From: Terasakiella sp033100395
GTDB lineage: Bacteria; Pseudomonadota; Alphaproteobacteria; Rhodospirillales; Terasakiellaceae
Assembly (NCBI RefSeq): GCF_033100395.1
Contig: NZ_JAWLVJ010000002.1
Coordinates: forward strand, 186,001 to 250,000
Length of the DNA: 64,000 nucleotides
Direction: 5' to 3'
Shown: positions 44,457-53,412 of the stretch, in pieces
How the letters are laid out: each line of letters begins with the position of its first letter
Position numbering within the stretch: the stretch's first letter is position 1
The notes under the pieces: model-generated
Told to the model about the DNA's origin: nothing
The model's database searches: none
The model's input: the letters and a program-made list of their open reading frames with translations, nothing else
Position numbers and translations under genes: made by a program

Positions 44457-44702
44457 ATGCTTTTACGTTACCCAATTACATCCTATGGTAGCCACCATGT
44501 TGAACTGACAGGCGGCTTGTTGACCAAATTCGAAGATTTCATCATCGAAAAATTCCAGGCGTTTGCTGAACGTCGCCGTATAGCTTCTGAACTGAACATC
44601 ATGAGCGATCGTGAACTGGCAGACTTGGGACTGACACGCAATGACATTGCTATCATCGCCGATGGTAAATTCCAGGGCGGTCACGACCAACGCCAAGCCT
44701 GA
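44457..44702 (+). CDS. DUF1127 domain small protein
   Basis: An 81-residue protein from ATG 44457 (starts at 44445 and 44355 are in frame but have no better ribosome site). The C-terminal ~45 residues match DUF1127 (RRIASELNIMSDRELADLGL then TRNDIAII). Small DUF1127 proteins are abundant in alphaproteobacteria and have been linked to RNA turnover and phosphate or carbon metabolism. The stop abuts the stop of the convergent kinase gene with no spacing. Confidence 0.82.
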   Translation: MLLRYPITSYGSHHVELTGGLLTKFEDFIIEKFQAFAERRRIASELNIMSDRELADLGLTRNDIAIIADGKFQGGHDQRQA

Positions 44703-46019
44703 TTATATCGGGAAGCTTAAGCGTGCGCGCAAACCTTTCTGGGGGGACACATCCAGTTTGATGTCCCCGCCATGGGTGCGCACCACATCCTGCACGATGG
44801 AAAGGCCCAGACCGACACCGCCAGTCTGGATATTGCGCGATTGATCCAGTCGATAAAATGGTTTGAAGACTTCTTCACGTTTATCTTCGGGAATACCCGG
44901 TCCGTCATCATCAACGGTCACTTCGATCATATCACTGCGTTGGCCGACTCTGACCGACACATGCTTGCCGTAGCGCCCAGCATTTTCAATAATATTGGTT
45001 ACTGCACGCCGAAAGGCATGGGGGCGGACCTGCAGATAAATCTGTCCCTCACAGTGATAGTCAATGGCGATGCCTTTGCGTTTCATGGCATTGACGATGC
45101 TTTCGATCAGTTCTGACAGATTGGTTTCTTCTGTCTGTTCACCTCCTTCCCCACGGGCAAAGGCAAGGTAGCCTTCCAGCATATGTTCCATCTCGGAAAT
45201 ATCATCGCTCAGGTCTTTGGTGTCGTCATTTTCCCCCATCAGGGCAAGCTGCAATTTCATGCGGGTGAGCGGTGTTCGTAAATCGTGAGAGACGCCTGCC
45301 AGCATGCGGGTGCGCTGTTCGATCTGACGTTCAATCCGTGCTTTCATTTTCAGGAATGCAGTGGCGGCCTGTCTAACTTCGCGTGCTCCTTCGGGCTTAA
45401 ACCGTTCCACGTTTTGCCGCTTGCCAAACGCATCGGCTGCTACAGCCAGGCGACGGATGGGACGCACCTGATTGCGCATAAAGATGATGGCAACCCCAAA
45501 CAGCAGAAGCGAACTGCCCACCATCCATAAAACGAATACATAAGTGGTCGAACTGAAAAGTCGCTTGCGAAGGGCGGTGACGGCCAGAATCCCTTCTGTC
45601 ATCTGGACTTCGATGGTCAAGGTTTTTTCATCTTCGGGGGCGATAATATGATAGGGCAGGCCGACCCGTTCATTCAGCGCCAATAAAAAAAATGGATCCG
45701 GGATGCTGCCCTGCACGACTTCTTTGGTGTTGGATAGAATCTCACCTGCGCGCAAATTTGCTTCCATATTGAAGCGATTGCGCGAGATTTGAAAGGCGCG
45801 CTCCAACCCTTCCGGGCTGGGGTTGTCGCGCACCAGGTCCACCATGGCGCCCACATCACCGGCCAGGCCACGGGCCAGATATTGACTGACTTTATCCCAG
45901 TGGGCTTCGTAAAAGACAAAGGCGGAGATCACTTGCAGCAGCACAAGCGGCACCACCAGGATCATCAGGGACCGACCCAGCAGGCTGCGTGGCAGAAAGC
46001 TTTTTATAAATGCACCCAT
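44703..46019 (-). CDS. EnvZ-like sensor histidine kinase
   Basis: A 438-residue membrane kinase with two transmembrane segments (about residues 17-38 and 160-181), a periplasmic domain of ~120 residues, HAMP (about 182-235), His245 in GVSHDLRTPLTRMK and an ATPase domain (NIIENAGRYGK, DDGPGIP, GVGLGLSI). The architecture and HisKA motif match the EnvZ group. It overlaps the OmpR-like regulator stop by one base, so the two form a pair. Confidence 0.93.
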   Translation of the reverse strand: MGAFIKSFLPRSLLGRSLMILVVPLVLLQVISAFVFYEAHWDKVSQYLARGLAGDVGAMVDLVRDNPSPEGLERAFQISRNRFNMEANLRAGEILSNTKEVVQGSIPDPFFLLALNERVGLPYHIIAPEDEKTLTIEVQMTEGILAVTALRKRLFSSTTYVFVLWMVGSSLLLFGVAIIFMRNQVRPIRRLAVAADAFGKRQNVERFKPEGAREVRQAATAFLKMKARIERQIEQRTRMLAGVSHDLRTPLTRMKLQLALMGENDDTKDLSDDISEMEHMLEGYLAFARGEGGEQTEETNLSELIESIVNAMKRKGIAIDYHCEGQIYLQVRPHAFRRAVTNIIENAGRYGKHVSVRVGQRSDMIEVTVDDDGPGIPEDKREEVFKPFYRLDQSRNIQTGGVGLGLSIVQDVVRTHGGDIKLDVSPQKGLRARLSFPI

Positions 46020-46711
46020 TAATGCCCCGGCCTTAAGACATAGCCCTGACCGCGTACGGTTTGTAAGAAACGTGGCAGCTTGGGATCAGTTTCGATTTTA
46101 CGGCGAAGGCGGGTCACCTGCACATCAATGGTGCGGTCATTGCCTTCAATCCCGGAAAGCTCTGCAAGCTTTTCCCGACTGAGGATATTGCCTGATTGCT
46201 GGGTCAGAATGACCAATAAGCTCGCTTCAGATGCCGTTAGATGGATGGGCTCGCCATTACGGGTCAGCGCGTGGCGGCTGATATCAAAGATCAGATCGCC
46301 CAGGCGGATTTGTTCCTGATCGCTTTGCGTTTTTTCACGCACGACACGTTTTAAGATATTGTTGATGCGCAGCACCAGTTCGCGCGGCTCGAAAGGTTTG
46401 GTCAGGTAATCTTCCGCCCCGCATTCCAGCCCGTTGATTCGGTCCTCGCTTTCGCCCATGGCGGTCAGCATCAGGATGGGGGTGGCGTTGTCTTGTTTAA
46501 AGTCTTTAGCGAAATCCAGTCCGCTTTCGCCCGGCATCATCAAATCCAGAACGATCAGGTCGAATTCCAGCATGCTGAGTTTATTGCGCGCATCGGCGGC
46601 ATCTTCAGCAATACTGACAATGAAACCGCTTTCGCTGAGAAATTTCTTCAGCAGGCGGCGCAGGCGCTCATCGTCATCGACGACAAGAATATGGGTTTCT
46701 TCAGTGCTCAT
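46019..46711 (-). CDS. OmpR-family response regulator (PetR-like)
   Basis: A 230-residue regulator: receiver with Asp56 in LIVLDLMMPGESG and Lys in YLTKPFEPREL, then a winged-helix domain (about residues 130-230, ending TVRGQGYVLRP). Together with the MarR gene just upstream it matches the petP-petR arrangement of Rhodobacter, and with the kinase downstream it forms a complete two-component system. Confidence 0.93.
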   Translation of the reverse strand: MSTEETHILVVDDDERLRRLLKKFLSESGFIVSIAEDAADARNKLSMLEFDLIVLDLMMPGESGLDFAKDFKQDNATPILMLTAMGESEDRINGLECGAEDYLTKPFEPRELVLRINNILKRVVREKTQSDQEQIRLGDLIFDISRHALTRNGEPIHLTASEASLLVILTQQSGNILSREKLAELSGIEGNDRTIDVQVTRLRRKIETDPKLPRFLQTVRGQGYVLRPGH

Positions 46712-46744
46712 GGACGACAGTATGCCATGGCTATGTGCGCTTGA

Positions 46745-47239
46745 CTATTCCTGAGGTGTCTCATTTATATGGGCAAAGCGATCTTTTTCATCTGTAATGC
46801 CCATCAGCACTTTGCGAAAGCCTTCAACCGCGTCTGCACCTGCCATCCGGTAAGCTTCGGCAATGCGTCGACTTTGGTTTTTGGACAGCTCATGTTCCAG
46901 ATTTTGACCTTTGGTGGTCAGATATAACAGACGTTGGCGGCGATCTGTCAGGCCGGTTCGTTGTTCCACAAACCCTTCGTCCACCAATTGGCCGAGTACA
47001 CGCGACAGGCTTTGTTTGGTGATGGACAGGATATTCAACAGATCTTTGACCGACATGCCGGGGTCACGCCCGACAAAATAAATCACCCGGTGATGGGCGC
47101 GTCCGAAATTATAGGATTCTAGGATTTCGTCCGCTTCTGCCGTGAAATCACGATAGGCGAAGAAGAGAAGTTCCATTGCCTGGCGAAGTTCTTCTTCACG
47201 TAAAAATAGCGGATTTGCGCGTCTTTTTGTGTCTGCCAT
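46745..47239 (-). CDS. MarR family regulator (PetP-like)
   Basis: A 164-residue MarR protein with the winged helix (LLNILSITKQSLSRVLGQL, DRRQRLLYLTTKG). It precedes an OmpR-family regulator on the same strand by 33 bases, which is the petP-petR layout. It is divergent from ilvE, and a palindrome in the shared gap may be its operator. Confidence 0.9.
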   Translation of the reverse strand: MADTKRRANPLFLREEELRQAMELLFFAYRDFTAEADEILESYNFGRAHHRVIYFVGRDPGMSVKDLLNILSITKQSLSRVLGQLVDEGFVEQRTGLTDRRQRLLYLTTKGQNLEHELSKNQSRRIAEAYRMAGADAVEGFRKVLMGITDEKDRFAHINETPQE

Positions 47240-47253
47240 GATCTTAATTTAAA

Positions 47254-47280
47254 ATATACGTCAGTAATATTGACATATAT
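47254..47280. promoter_or_regulatory. Palindrome in the marR-ilvE gap, possible MarR operator
   Basis: ATATACGTCA (47254-47263) and TGACATATAT (47271-47280) are inverted repeats matching at 9 of 10 positions, separated by 7 bases. The site begins 14 bases upstream of the MarR start codon and overlaps the -35 of the predicted ilvE promoter, a common place for a MarR-family autorepression site. Confidence 0.5.
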
Positions 47281-47298
47281 GCCTGATCTGGGTACAAG
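47270..47298 (+). promoter_or_regulatory. Predicted ilvE promoter
   Basis: A perfect TTGACA (47270-47275) and TACAAG (47293-47298, 4 of 6 matches) are 17 bases apart, about 65 bases before the ilvE ATG. Confidence 0.5.
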
Positions 47299-47363
47299 TA
47301 GCAACATCATTTATGCTGAAAGCAGTGTAAAAGAAACTAAGTTACATTTTGAAGAGAAAAAAC

Positions 47364-48266
47364 ATGTCTAATCTTTCGTTCGATGACCGTGACGGTACAA
47401 TCTGGCACGATGGTGAAATGGTTCAGTGGCGTGAGTCCAAGGTCCATGTCCTGTCCCATGCGCTTCATTATGGCTCCTCAGTCTTTGAAGGTATTCGTGT
47501 CTATGGCGGAAATATCTTTAAACTGAGAGAACATAACGAACGACTGATTGAAAGTGCGAAGCTTCTCGGTTTTGAAATTCCTTACACAGTGGAAGAAGTC
47601 GATGCGGCGACGGAAAAGGTCGTGAAAGAAAACAACATTGTTGATGGCTATATCCGTCCTGTTGCCTGGCGCGGGTCTGAAATGATGGGGGTTTCTGCAC
47701 AAAACAACACAATCCATCTGGCCATTGCTGCCTGGGAATGGCCGTCTTATTTTGACCCGGAAGCCCGCATGAAAGGCATTCGTCTGGATAATGCGCTCTA
47801 TCGCCGCCCGAACCCGGAAACAGCACCGAGCAAATCAAAGGCTGCAGGTTTATATATGATCTGTACCCTGTCTAAACATGCAGCCGAAGCTAATGGCTAT
47901 CATGATGCATTGATGCTGGACTGGCGCGGTCAGGTGGCTGAGGCAACGGGAGCGAACGTCTTCTTTATTAATAAAGAGGGTGAAATCCACACGCCGATCC
48001 CGGATTGTTTCCTGGATGGGATTACACGTCGCACGGTGATCGGTCTGGCAAAAGATCGCGGCTATAAGATCATTGAACGAGTGATCATGCCGGATGAACT
48101 GGGTGATTTTGAGGAATGTTTCCTGACAGGCACAGCTGCGGAAGTCACACCGGTGGCTGAAATTGGCGAGTTCACCTTTACGCCGGGGGATATCTCACGC
48201 CAGCTTGTAGAAGATTATGACCGCACCGTTCGTGGCCAGGCACTGGAAGATACGTCAGCGGCTTAA
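47364..48266 (+). CDS. ilvE: Branched-chain amino-acid aminotransferase
   Basis: A 300-residue fold-type IV aminotransferase from ATG 47364, chosen because GAAGAG precedes it; a TTG at 47349 would add five residues. Motifs include HALHYGSSVFEGIRVYGG, VRP-like IRPVAWRGSEMMGV, and the LTGTAAEVTPVAEIG segment near the C-terminus typical of IlvE. It transfers amino groups to make Leu, Ile and Val. A hairpin terminator follows. Confidence 0.93.
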   Translation: MSNLSFDDRDGTIWHDGEMVQWRESKVHVLSHALHYGSSVFEGIRVYGGNIFKLREHNERLIESAKLLGFEIPYTVEEVDAATEKVVKENNIVDGYIRPVAWRGSEMMGVSAQNNTIHLAIAAWEWPSYFDPEARMKGIRLDNALYRRPNPETAPSKSKAAGLYMICTLSKHAAEANGYHDALMLDWRGQVAEATGANVFFINKEGEIHTPIPDCFLDGITRRTVIGLAKDRGYKIIERVIMPDELGDFEECFLTGTAAEVTPVAEIGEFTFTPGDISRQLVEDYDRTVRGQALEDTSAA

Positions 48267-48292
48267 CGCTGAATTTCAGATTTTATGAAAAG

Positions 48293-48319
48293 GGCCTTCC
48301 GGTTGGGAGGCCTTTTTTT
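48293..48319 (+). terminator. Rho-independent terminator of ilvE
   Basis: GGCCTTCC (48293-48300) pairs with GGGAGGCC (48305-48312) through eight base pairs including one G-U, with a four-base loop, followed by seven T residues. It lies 27 bases after the stop codon. Confidence 0.85.
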
Positions 48320-48325
48320 GCTGGG

Positions 48326-48574
48326 TCACTTACAATGATCAATGATTGTATAGCAGGCAGTCATGTTGCGTTTCCAGTCCGGGCAGGAAATACTCTCACA
48401 GGCCTGACAGAGCTTGCGAATAATTCTTTCGGCCTCTGTGCGCGCTGCGACTTTAAAGAGAGGCTCAAAAGCGTCGGCTGTTTCGTTAATACCGTAGACC
48501 GTCACGCCGCTATCTGGTTGTTCGGCATCCAGGTCTAAATGTGGCATGGAAATGCCCATTGGATTTGTTTTCAT
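48326..48574 (-). CDS. Small Cys-containing protein of unknown function
   Basis: An 82-residue protein. GAGGTCTAAACC stands before its ATG, giving a reasonable ribosome site. The C-terminal third holds five cysteines (KLCQACESISC, then CYTIIDHC), which could bind metal or form disulphides, but there is no signal peptide. I do not recognise a family. It is isolated between the ilvE terminator and another terminator. Confidence 0.6.
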   Translation of the reverse strand: MKTNPMGISMPHLDLDAEQPDSGVTVYGINETADAFEPLFKVAARTEAERIIRKLCQACESISCPDWKRNMTACYTIIDHCK

Positions 48575-48630
48575 GGTTTAGACCTCAAAGTTGTACGTGT
48601 GGTCAAATTTAACATGTAACAATTCCAAAA

Positions 48631-48678
48631 AAAAATGGGCAAAGGTAGTGTCAATTGATACTACCTTTGCCATTTTTT
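48631..48678 (-). terminator. Rho-independent terminator (minus strand, possibly bidirectional)
   Basis: ACTACCTTTGCCAT (48660-48673) pairs with the matching arm at 48635-48649 with one bulged G, over a ten-base loop. On the minus strand the hairpin is followed by about nine T residues and lies about 27 bases after the end of the solute-binding protein gene; on the plus strand it is followed by six T residues. Confidence 0.88.
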
Positions 48679-48704
48679 AGAGACCTTTAAAAAAATAAGG
48701 TAAC

Positions 48705-49463
48705 TTACTTAACAGACGGTGATGTCAGGAATTCTTCTTTGTCCAGCGTCTTGGCGATCTTCTCCAGACGGGCCATGACATTTTCTGCATCAGGATAGTC
48801 TTTATGGAGGATTAGATAGACGTTTGTCTGTTTCAGTGTGCTGTATGTAATGTCTTCAATCGGTTGCTGTTCCAGCACTTCAGCAGCCGGGAAGGCATAG
48901 TCGATGATGTAGTCAGCACGACCACTGTCAAACATAGAGAATGCTGCATGGTGGCTTGGCGCTGGATAATTATCGACAGCGTTTTTCTCATCTTGAATAT
49001 ATTTCAGTGTTCCGGCATAGCTGTAGCCCCGGATGGTGATCACGCTTTTGCCGTTCAGGTCTTCACGTTTGGTAATCGGTGGCGTGTCTTTTTTATGGAA
49101 GACGCGGATTTCAACAAGGGCAACCGGGTCTTTACTGACGAGACAGCAGCCCTGGAGAATCGATTCTGCGTTTACCAGCATGGAGAATTTGGACGTTCCA
49201 TCGCGCAGGTTGGCAAACATGCGTTTTGCCGGATAGTCCTGTGGGTGCCAGGGGATGCCAGCTTTCTCAAACAGGGGGCCTGCAAGCTTGACGAGCGGGT
49301 TCTTGAGTTTTCCTTCGGCGTCACGTTCTGTCGTCCAGACAGAAATGTCAGGGTAAGCATATTCGATTTCTTCTACAGCCTGGGCGGTCAGGCTGGATAA
49401 TCCCAGATATAGTGACACAGTTAGTGCGATCGTAAGTGTTTTCCACAATTTGTTGGTCGTCAT
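48705..49463 (-). CDS. Periplasmic solute-binding protein, family 3
   Basis: A 252-residue secreted protein with a signal peptide (TLTIALTVSLYLGLSSLTAQA) and an extracellular solute-binding fold (FANLRDGTSKFSML, then LNGKSVITIRGYSYAGTL at the hinge). There is no transporter next to it. It starts ten bases after the stop of a hybrid sensor kinase, on the same strand, so it may serve that kinase as a periplasmic ligand reporter. Two adjacent cysteines (GCCLV) are unusual for the family. Confidence 0.78.
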   Translation of the reverse strand: MTTNKLWKTLTIALTVSLYLGLSSLTAQAVEEIEYAYPDISVWTTERDAEGKLKNPLVKLAGPLFEKAGIPWHPQDYPAKRMFANLRDGTSKFSMLVNAESILQGCCLVSKDPVALVEIRVFHKKDTPPITKREDLNGKSVITIRGYSYAGTLKYIQDEKNAVDNYPAPSHHAAFSMFDSGRADYIIDYAFPAAEVLEQQPIEDITYSTLKQTNVYLILHKDYPDAENVMARLEKIAKTLDKEEFLTSPSVK

Positions 49464-49473
49464 TGTGTCCTCC

Positions 49474-51858
49474 TCAGTTTTTTACAATCATGTTTATCAC
49501 ATGAATCAGCGTCGGAATATCAATCGGCTTTGTGAGGAAATTGTTAAACCCTTCTCGTTTACCGCGTTCTATGATCTCCGGCTGTACGTTGGCGCTGAGC
49601 GCAATAATGGGTATGTTTTCACATTCTTTGTGTCGGCGCAATTCTTTCAATGCCTCAAACCCATCCATCCCCGGTAGATTTAAGTCCATAAGGATCATGT
49701 CAAGGTTTGACTTCAAGGCGAGTTCTATGCCGATTTCTGCGGTTTCTGCCTTGATAAGTTCGGCACCTTCAAACTTGTCAAAAATTTCACTGACCAGCTG
49801 CATATTTTCAATGTTATCTTCCACATACAGCACACGACAGGGTTTCAGGCTGCTGGGAATTTGAATATGAGACTTGGTGTTGGCCGCTTTGGTCAGCTGT
49901 GCTTTCTCTGCAAGCAATTTGAATTCGACCCAGAAGGTGCTGCCTTCGCCTGGTGTGCTTTCCACGCCGATATGACCGGACATGAGTTCAACCAGTTTTT
50001 GTGTGATGGTCAGGCCAACGCCTGTGCCTTCCGTCGCGCTGCCTTCTGCTTCCAGTCGGTTAAAGGGCGTAAAGAGCATATCCAGATGTTCACTGGAAAT
50101 GCCTGGGCCTTCGTCCTTGAAGGAAATGCGCAGCCAGCCATCATCAACTTCAGACAGGGAAACCAGAACTTTTCCCTCCTTGCGGTTATATTTAATCGCA
50201 TTGGAACAGAGGTTCATTACAATCTGGCTAAAGCGGGTCAGGTCAGCAGAAATTTGTTGTTCGGCTTTGATATCGCCGTAGTCAGCAACCAGTTGAATTT
50301 CATATTTACCTGCAAGCGCATCCAGCAGGTTCAGACTTTCCTGAACCACATGGACGGGTGAGATCGGCTCCATCGACAATTGGACTTTGCCTGCTTCCAC
50401 CTTGGCGAGATCAAGGATTTCATTGATCAGGCGCAGCAGGTGGTTGCCCGCATTGAGGATCTGGTGAACATATTCAGTCTGATGTTCATCCAGTGCTTTT
50501 TTCGGGTTCATCTCCAGCAATTGCGCAAAGCCTAGGATACCGTTCAGCGGCGTGCGCAACTCGTGACTCATGCTGGAAATAAATTCAGATTTTGCCTTGT
50601 TGGCGACTTCGGCCAGACGTTTAGCCTCTTCCAGTTTTTCCTGATAGGCAATCTGCTGTGTAATATCACGTGCGGCACCGCGATAGCCTTTGAAATTCCC
50701 AACTTTGTCGTAGACCGGAACGCCGTTGAATTCGACGTAATAAGATCGGTTCTGCGGGGTTACCAGATGATAGTTGAAATCTTCAATGGGTAGCTTGTTT
50801 TCCAGCAATTCATCATGCATCACCCATTTTTCTTTATCTTCATCCGTTTCCAGATTGGCGGCGATTTCCAGACGCGATTTGCCAATCACGTCTTCCTGCT
50901 TCATGCCGGTGACTTCATAGAAGCGACCTGAGACATAAGTGAACTTAAAGTCTGGCCCCATTTCCCAAAACCAGTCAGAGGCAGATTCAGCAATATCGCG
51001 CAGACGCTGTTCACTGTAGCGCAGGGAATCCTGCACATATTCACGTTCTACAATTTCCTGCTGCAGGTGCTGGGTGCGCTCATGAACGCGCAATTCCAGT
51101 TCCGCATTGATGGTCTGCACTTCTTCATAGGCATGTTGCAGGCTGCGGTTACTGTCCTGCAGGTCCTTCATCGTCTGGCGCAGTTTGTTTGCCATATGGT
51201 CAAAGCTATGTTGGACCAGATCGATTTCGTCTTCTTTGGGGTCTTGTGCATAGCGCTGGTTTTCATCAGCGGCGACAAGTTCAGTCGTCAGTTCTTCTAC
51301 CTTGTTGGATAGGACAACAATGCGGCGGGCAATCAGACGATAGAAAATGGTGAACATGAACAGGGCAACGAAGAAAGTCTTCACCCCGTTACTGATTAAT
51401 ATGCCTGCGGCTTTAGAAAGAACCCGCTCATAAATCGCATCCAGACTGGCGACAACATGGAGCTGGCCGATCTCCATAATCTCACCGCGTTTATCATAGG
51501 TCAGGGGGTATTCACGGTTGATGACATTGTGGGAAACCTGGGCACCTTTTTCCCATTTGTTTTTCTGGTTTGTCGTGACGACGCTGGCATATTCGATATT
51601 GCGCAAATTTTCCAGAGCTTCAAGGGACAGTTTGATCTGTTCCTCATCAAAGCTCCACACGCTTCCCGAGATTGTGGGGACATTGACGCTGACATTATTC
51701 AGCGTCTCATCCAGATCACTGCGTTGCTGCTGGTAATCAATGACAAGTTGTACGGCTGTGATGAAAAATGTGATCAGGGAACTGAAGGCGATAATCATCG
51801 TCATCAGCTTCTTGCCGATCCGGTTTCCTTTTTTCAAAAAGGAAGGTTTACCCCCCAT
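49474..51858 (-). CDS. Hybrid sensor histidine kinase with PAS and receiver domains
   Basis: A 794-residue membrane kinase. Two transmembrane segments (about residues 17-40 and 150-172) bracket a small periplasmic part (with SGSVWSFDEEQI), then HAMP-like and coiled-coil regions (about 175-285), a PAS/PAC domain (about 285-410), a HisKA with His in SSMSHELRTPLNGILGF, an ATPase domain (NLCSNAIKYNRKEG, DEGPGIS, GTGVGLTITQKL) and a C-terminal receiver with Asp in MILMDLNLPGMDG. No output domain is attached, so a separate HPt and regulator are needed. The binding-protein gene behind it is a candidate partner. Confidence 0.92.
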   Translation of the reverse strand: MGGKPSFLKKGNRIGKKLMTMIIAFSSLITFFITAVQLVIDYQQQRSDLDETLNNVSVNVPTISGSVWSFDEEQIKLSLEALENLRNIEYASVVTTNQKNKWEKGAQVSHNVINREYPLTYDKRGEIMEIGQLHVVASLDAIYERVLSKAAGILISNGVKTFFVALFMFTIFYRLIARRIVVLSNKVEELTTELVAADENQRYAQDPKEDEIDLVQHSFDHMANKLRQTMKDLQDSNRSLQHAYEEVQTINAELELRVHERTQHLQQEIVEREYVQDSLRYSEQRLRDIAESASDWFWEMGPDFKFTYVSGRFYEVTGMKQEDVIGKSRLEIAANLETDEDKEKWVMHDELLENKLPIEDFNYHLVTPQNRSYYVEFNGVPVYDKVGNFKGYRGAARDITQQIAYQEKLEEAKRLAEVANKAKSEFISSMSHELRTPLNGILGFAQLLEMNPKKALDEHQTEYVHQILNAGNHLLRLINEILDLAKVEAGKVQLSMEPISPVHVVQESLNLLDALAGKYEIQLVADYGDIKAEQQISADLTRFSQIVMNLCSNAIKYNRKEGKVLVSLSEVDDGWLRISFKDEGPGISSEHLDMLFTPFNRLEAEGSATEGTGVGLTITQKLVELMSGHIGVESTPGEGSTFWVEFKLLAEKAQLTKAANTKSHIQIPSSLKPCRVLYVEDNIENMQLVSEIFDKFEGAELIKAETAEIGIELALKSNLDMILMDLNLPGMDGFEALKELRRHKECENIPIIALSANVQPEIIERGKREGFNNFLTKPIDIPTLIHVINMIVKN

Positions 51859-51987
51859 AGTCAGATTACCCGCCTGCCTAAATTAGTAAAAATCATTCAC
51901 GTGAATGACAATGGTATCAAACTATTACAACAAAAGGGAAGCATTATCACGTCTTTAAATCTGTTCAATGCATGGAAGAATTGGAGA

Positions 51988-53217
51988 TTAACCTAATAAA
52001 CCAACAATCCCCCCGGTTAGGGCGGTTGCAAGCGTTGCAGAAATGACAGATTTAAACCCTAAATCGATAATTTCGCGCCGTCTTTCCGGGACCATAACGC
52101 CCAATCCACCAATCATAATTCCGAGACTCGGCAGGCTTGCAAATCCACAGAGACCATATAGCATTATCAATGAGGTACGTTCAGTTAAAGGCATTTTAGC
52201 CATTTCCAGATAGGCGACAAATTCGGTCAACACCAGGCGGGTACCAAGAAGCTGTCCGGCCATGAAAGATTCATCCCAGGGAATACCCATCAACCAGGCG
52301 ATGGGGGTGAAGGCATACCCACTTATGGTCTGAATGGAAATTTCCTCGCCAAAGAAGGCTAAGGTCATGTTCGCAAGGTGAACTAAAGCAACCATAACGA
52401 TTAGCATGGCAATGATGTTCAGGATGAGGGTAATGCCTTGTACGGTTGAATTGACTACTGCCTCCATGGCGGTGTCCGCTTCGGCCGGGGGCGTGACATT
52501 TTCAGCCTCTGTGTTTTCTTTGCCGTCATCCGGGACCATCATGCGTGCAATCATGATGGCGGCAGGGGCGCTGATCAGGGATGCAGTCAAGATATGCCCC
52601 AGTACATTATCAATAACTGGGCCGAGAATGGCAGCATAAAGCACCATGACGGTGCCAGCCACCGTGGCAAGCCCGCAGGTCATGACCATAAACAGTTCAG
52701 AGCGGCTGAGTTTTAACAGATAAGGACGGATGAAGAGCGGGGCTTCGACCATGCCGACAAAGACGTTGGCTGCGGCACTGACGCCAACCGCACCGCCAAT
52801 ACCCAACGTGCGACGCAGAACCCAGGCGAAACCGCGTACGATGGCGGGCAGGATTTTCCAATAAAACATCAGGGCGGACAGTGCGCTCATCACCAAAATC
52901 AGCGGCAGGCCGCGAAAGGCGAAAATCCAGGCCGCCCCTGGAAAGGGCTCGTCAAAGGGAAGGGGGCCACCGCCAATGAAACCAAAGACAAGGGCAGTGC
53001 CTTTTTCCGTTGCTTCCTGTAATGCGAGAACGACAGAGTTCAGACCGACAAAAGCCGCCTGAAAGGGCGGGAATTTCAGCAAAAGAACCGCGATGACCAA
53101 TTGCAAGGCAAGGCCTGCAACAGGTGCTTTCCATGAAATTTCTTTGCGGTTTTCACTCAAAGCCCAGGCGATAAAGGTCAGGGCGATCAGGCCAAGCAGG
53201 CTTTGCAGGAGGATCAT
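51988..53217 (-). CDS. nupC: Concentrative nucleoside transporter (NupC family)
   Basis: A 409-residue inner-membrane transporter of the CNT family, with about eight to ten helices and the family segments AANVFVGMVEAPLFIRPYL and GYAFTPIAWLMGIPWDE, and CGFASLPSLGIMIGGLG near the end. It takes up nucleosides with protons or sodium. The ATG is only two bases past the stop of the 62-aa peptide, so it may be transcribed through from the secreted-repeat operon. No nucleoside catabolic genes are near. Confidence 0.93.
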   Translation of the reverse strand: MILLQSLLGLIALTFIAWALSENRKEISWKAPVAGLALQLVIAVLLLKFPPFQAAFVGLNSVVLALQEATEKGTALVFGFIGGGPLPFDEPFPGAAWIFAFRGLPLILVMSALSALMFYWKILPAIVRGFAWVLRRTLGIGGAVGVSAAANVFVGMVEAPLFIRPYLLKLSRSELFMVMTCGLATVAGTVMVLYAAILGPVIDNVLGHILTASLISAPAAIMIARMMVPDDGKENTEAENVTPPAEADTAMEAVVNSTVQGITLILNIIAMLIVMVALVHLANMTLAFFGEEISIQTISGYAFTPIAWLMGIPWDESFMAGQLLGTRLVLTEFVAYLEMAKMPLTERTSLIMLYGLCGFASLPSLGIMIGGLGVMVPERRREIIDLGFKSVISATLATALTGGIVGLLG

Positions 53218-53219
53218 GT

Positions 53220-53408
53220 TTACAGTGGATCTTTTACGGTTAAGGCATCAAAGGAAGGATCGATTTTTGCACAGCGCCCGGCTTCATCGCAAATGATTAC
53301 TTTCTGGTACTGGCCTGTGGCAAATGACGGGGTTATGGTCATCTGAACCGCGATTGTGCATAGGGCAAGGGCAATGACCGTCAAAACGGCATTTTGATAA
53401 AATGTCAT
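53220..53408 (-). CDS. 62-aa signal-anchored peptide in the repeat-protein operon
   Basis: A 62-residue peptide from ATG 53406-53408, preceded by AAAAGGAATAAG. The larger frame upstream lies inside the giant repeat gene and is not credible. Residues 1-31 form a signal peptide or anchor (AVLTVIALALCTIAVQM, then PSFATG), and the rest is short and hydrophilic with a Cys pair, VIICDEAGRCAKID. It starts four bases after the giant-gene stop. I do not recognise a family. Position suggests an accessory role in the export system. Confidence 0.6.
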   Translation of the reverse strand: MTFYQNAVLTVIALALCTIAVQMTITPSFATGQYQKVIICDEAGRCAKIDPSFDALTVKDPL

Positions 53409-53412
53409 AGAC

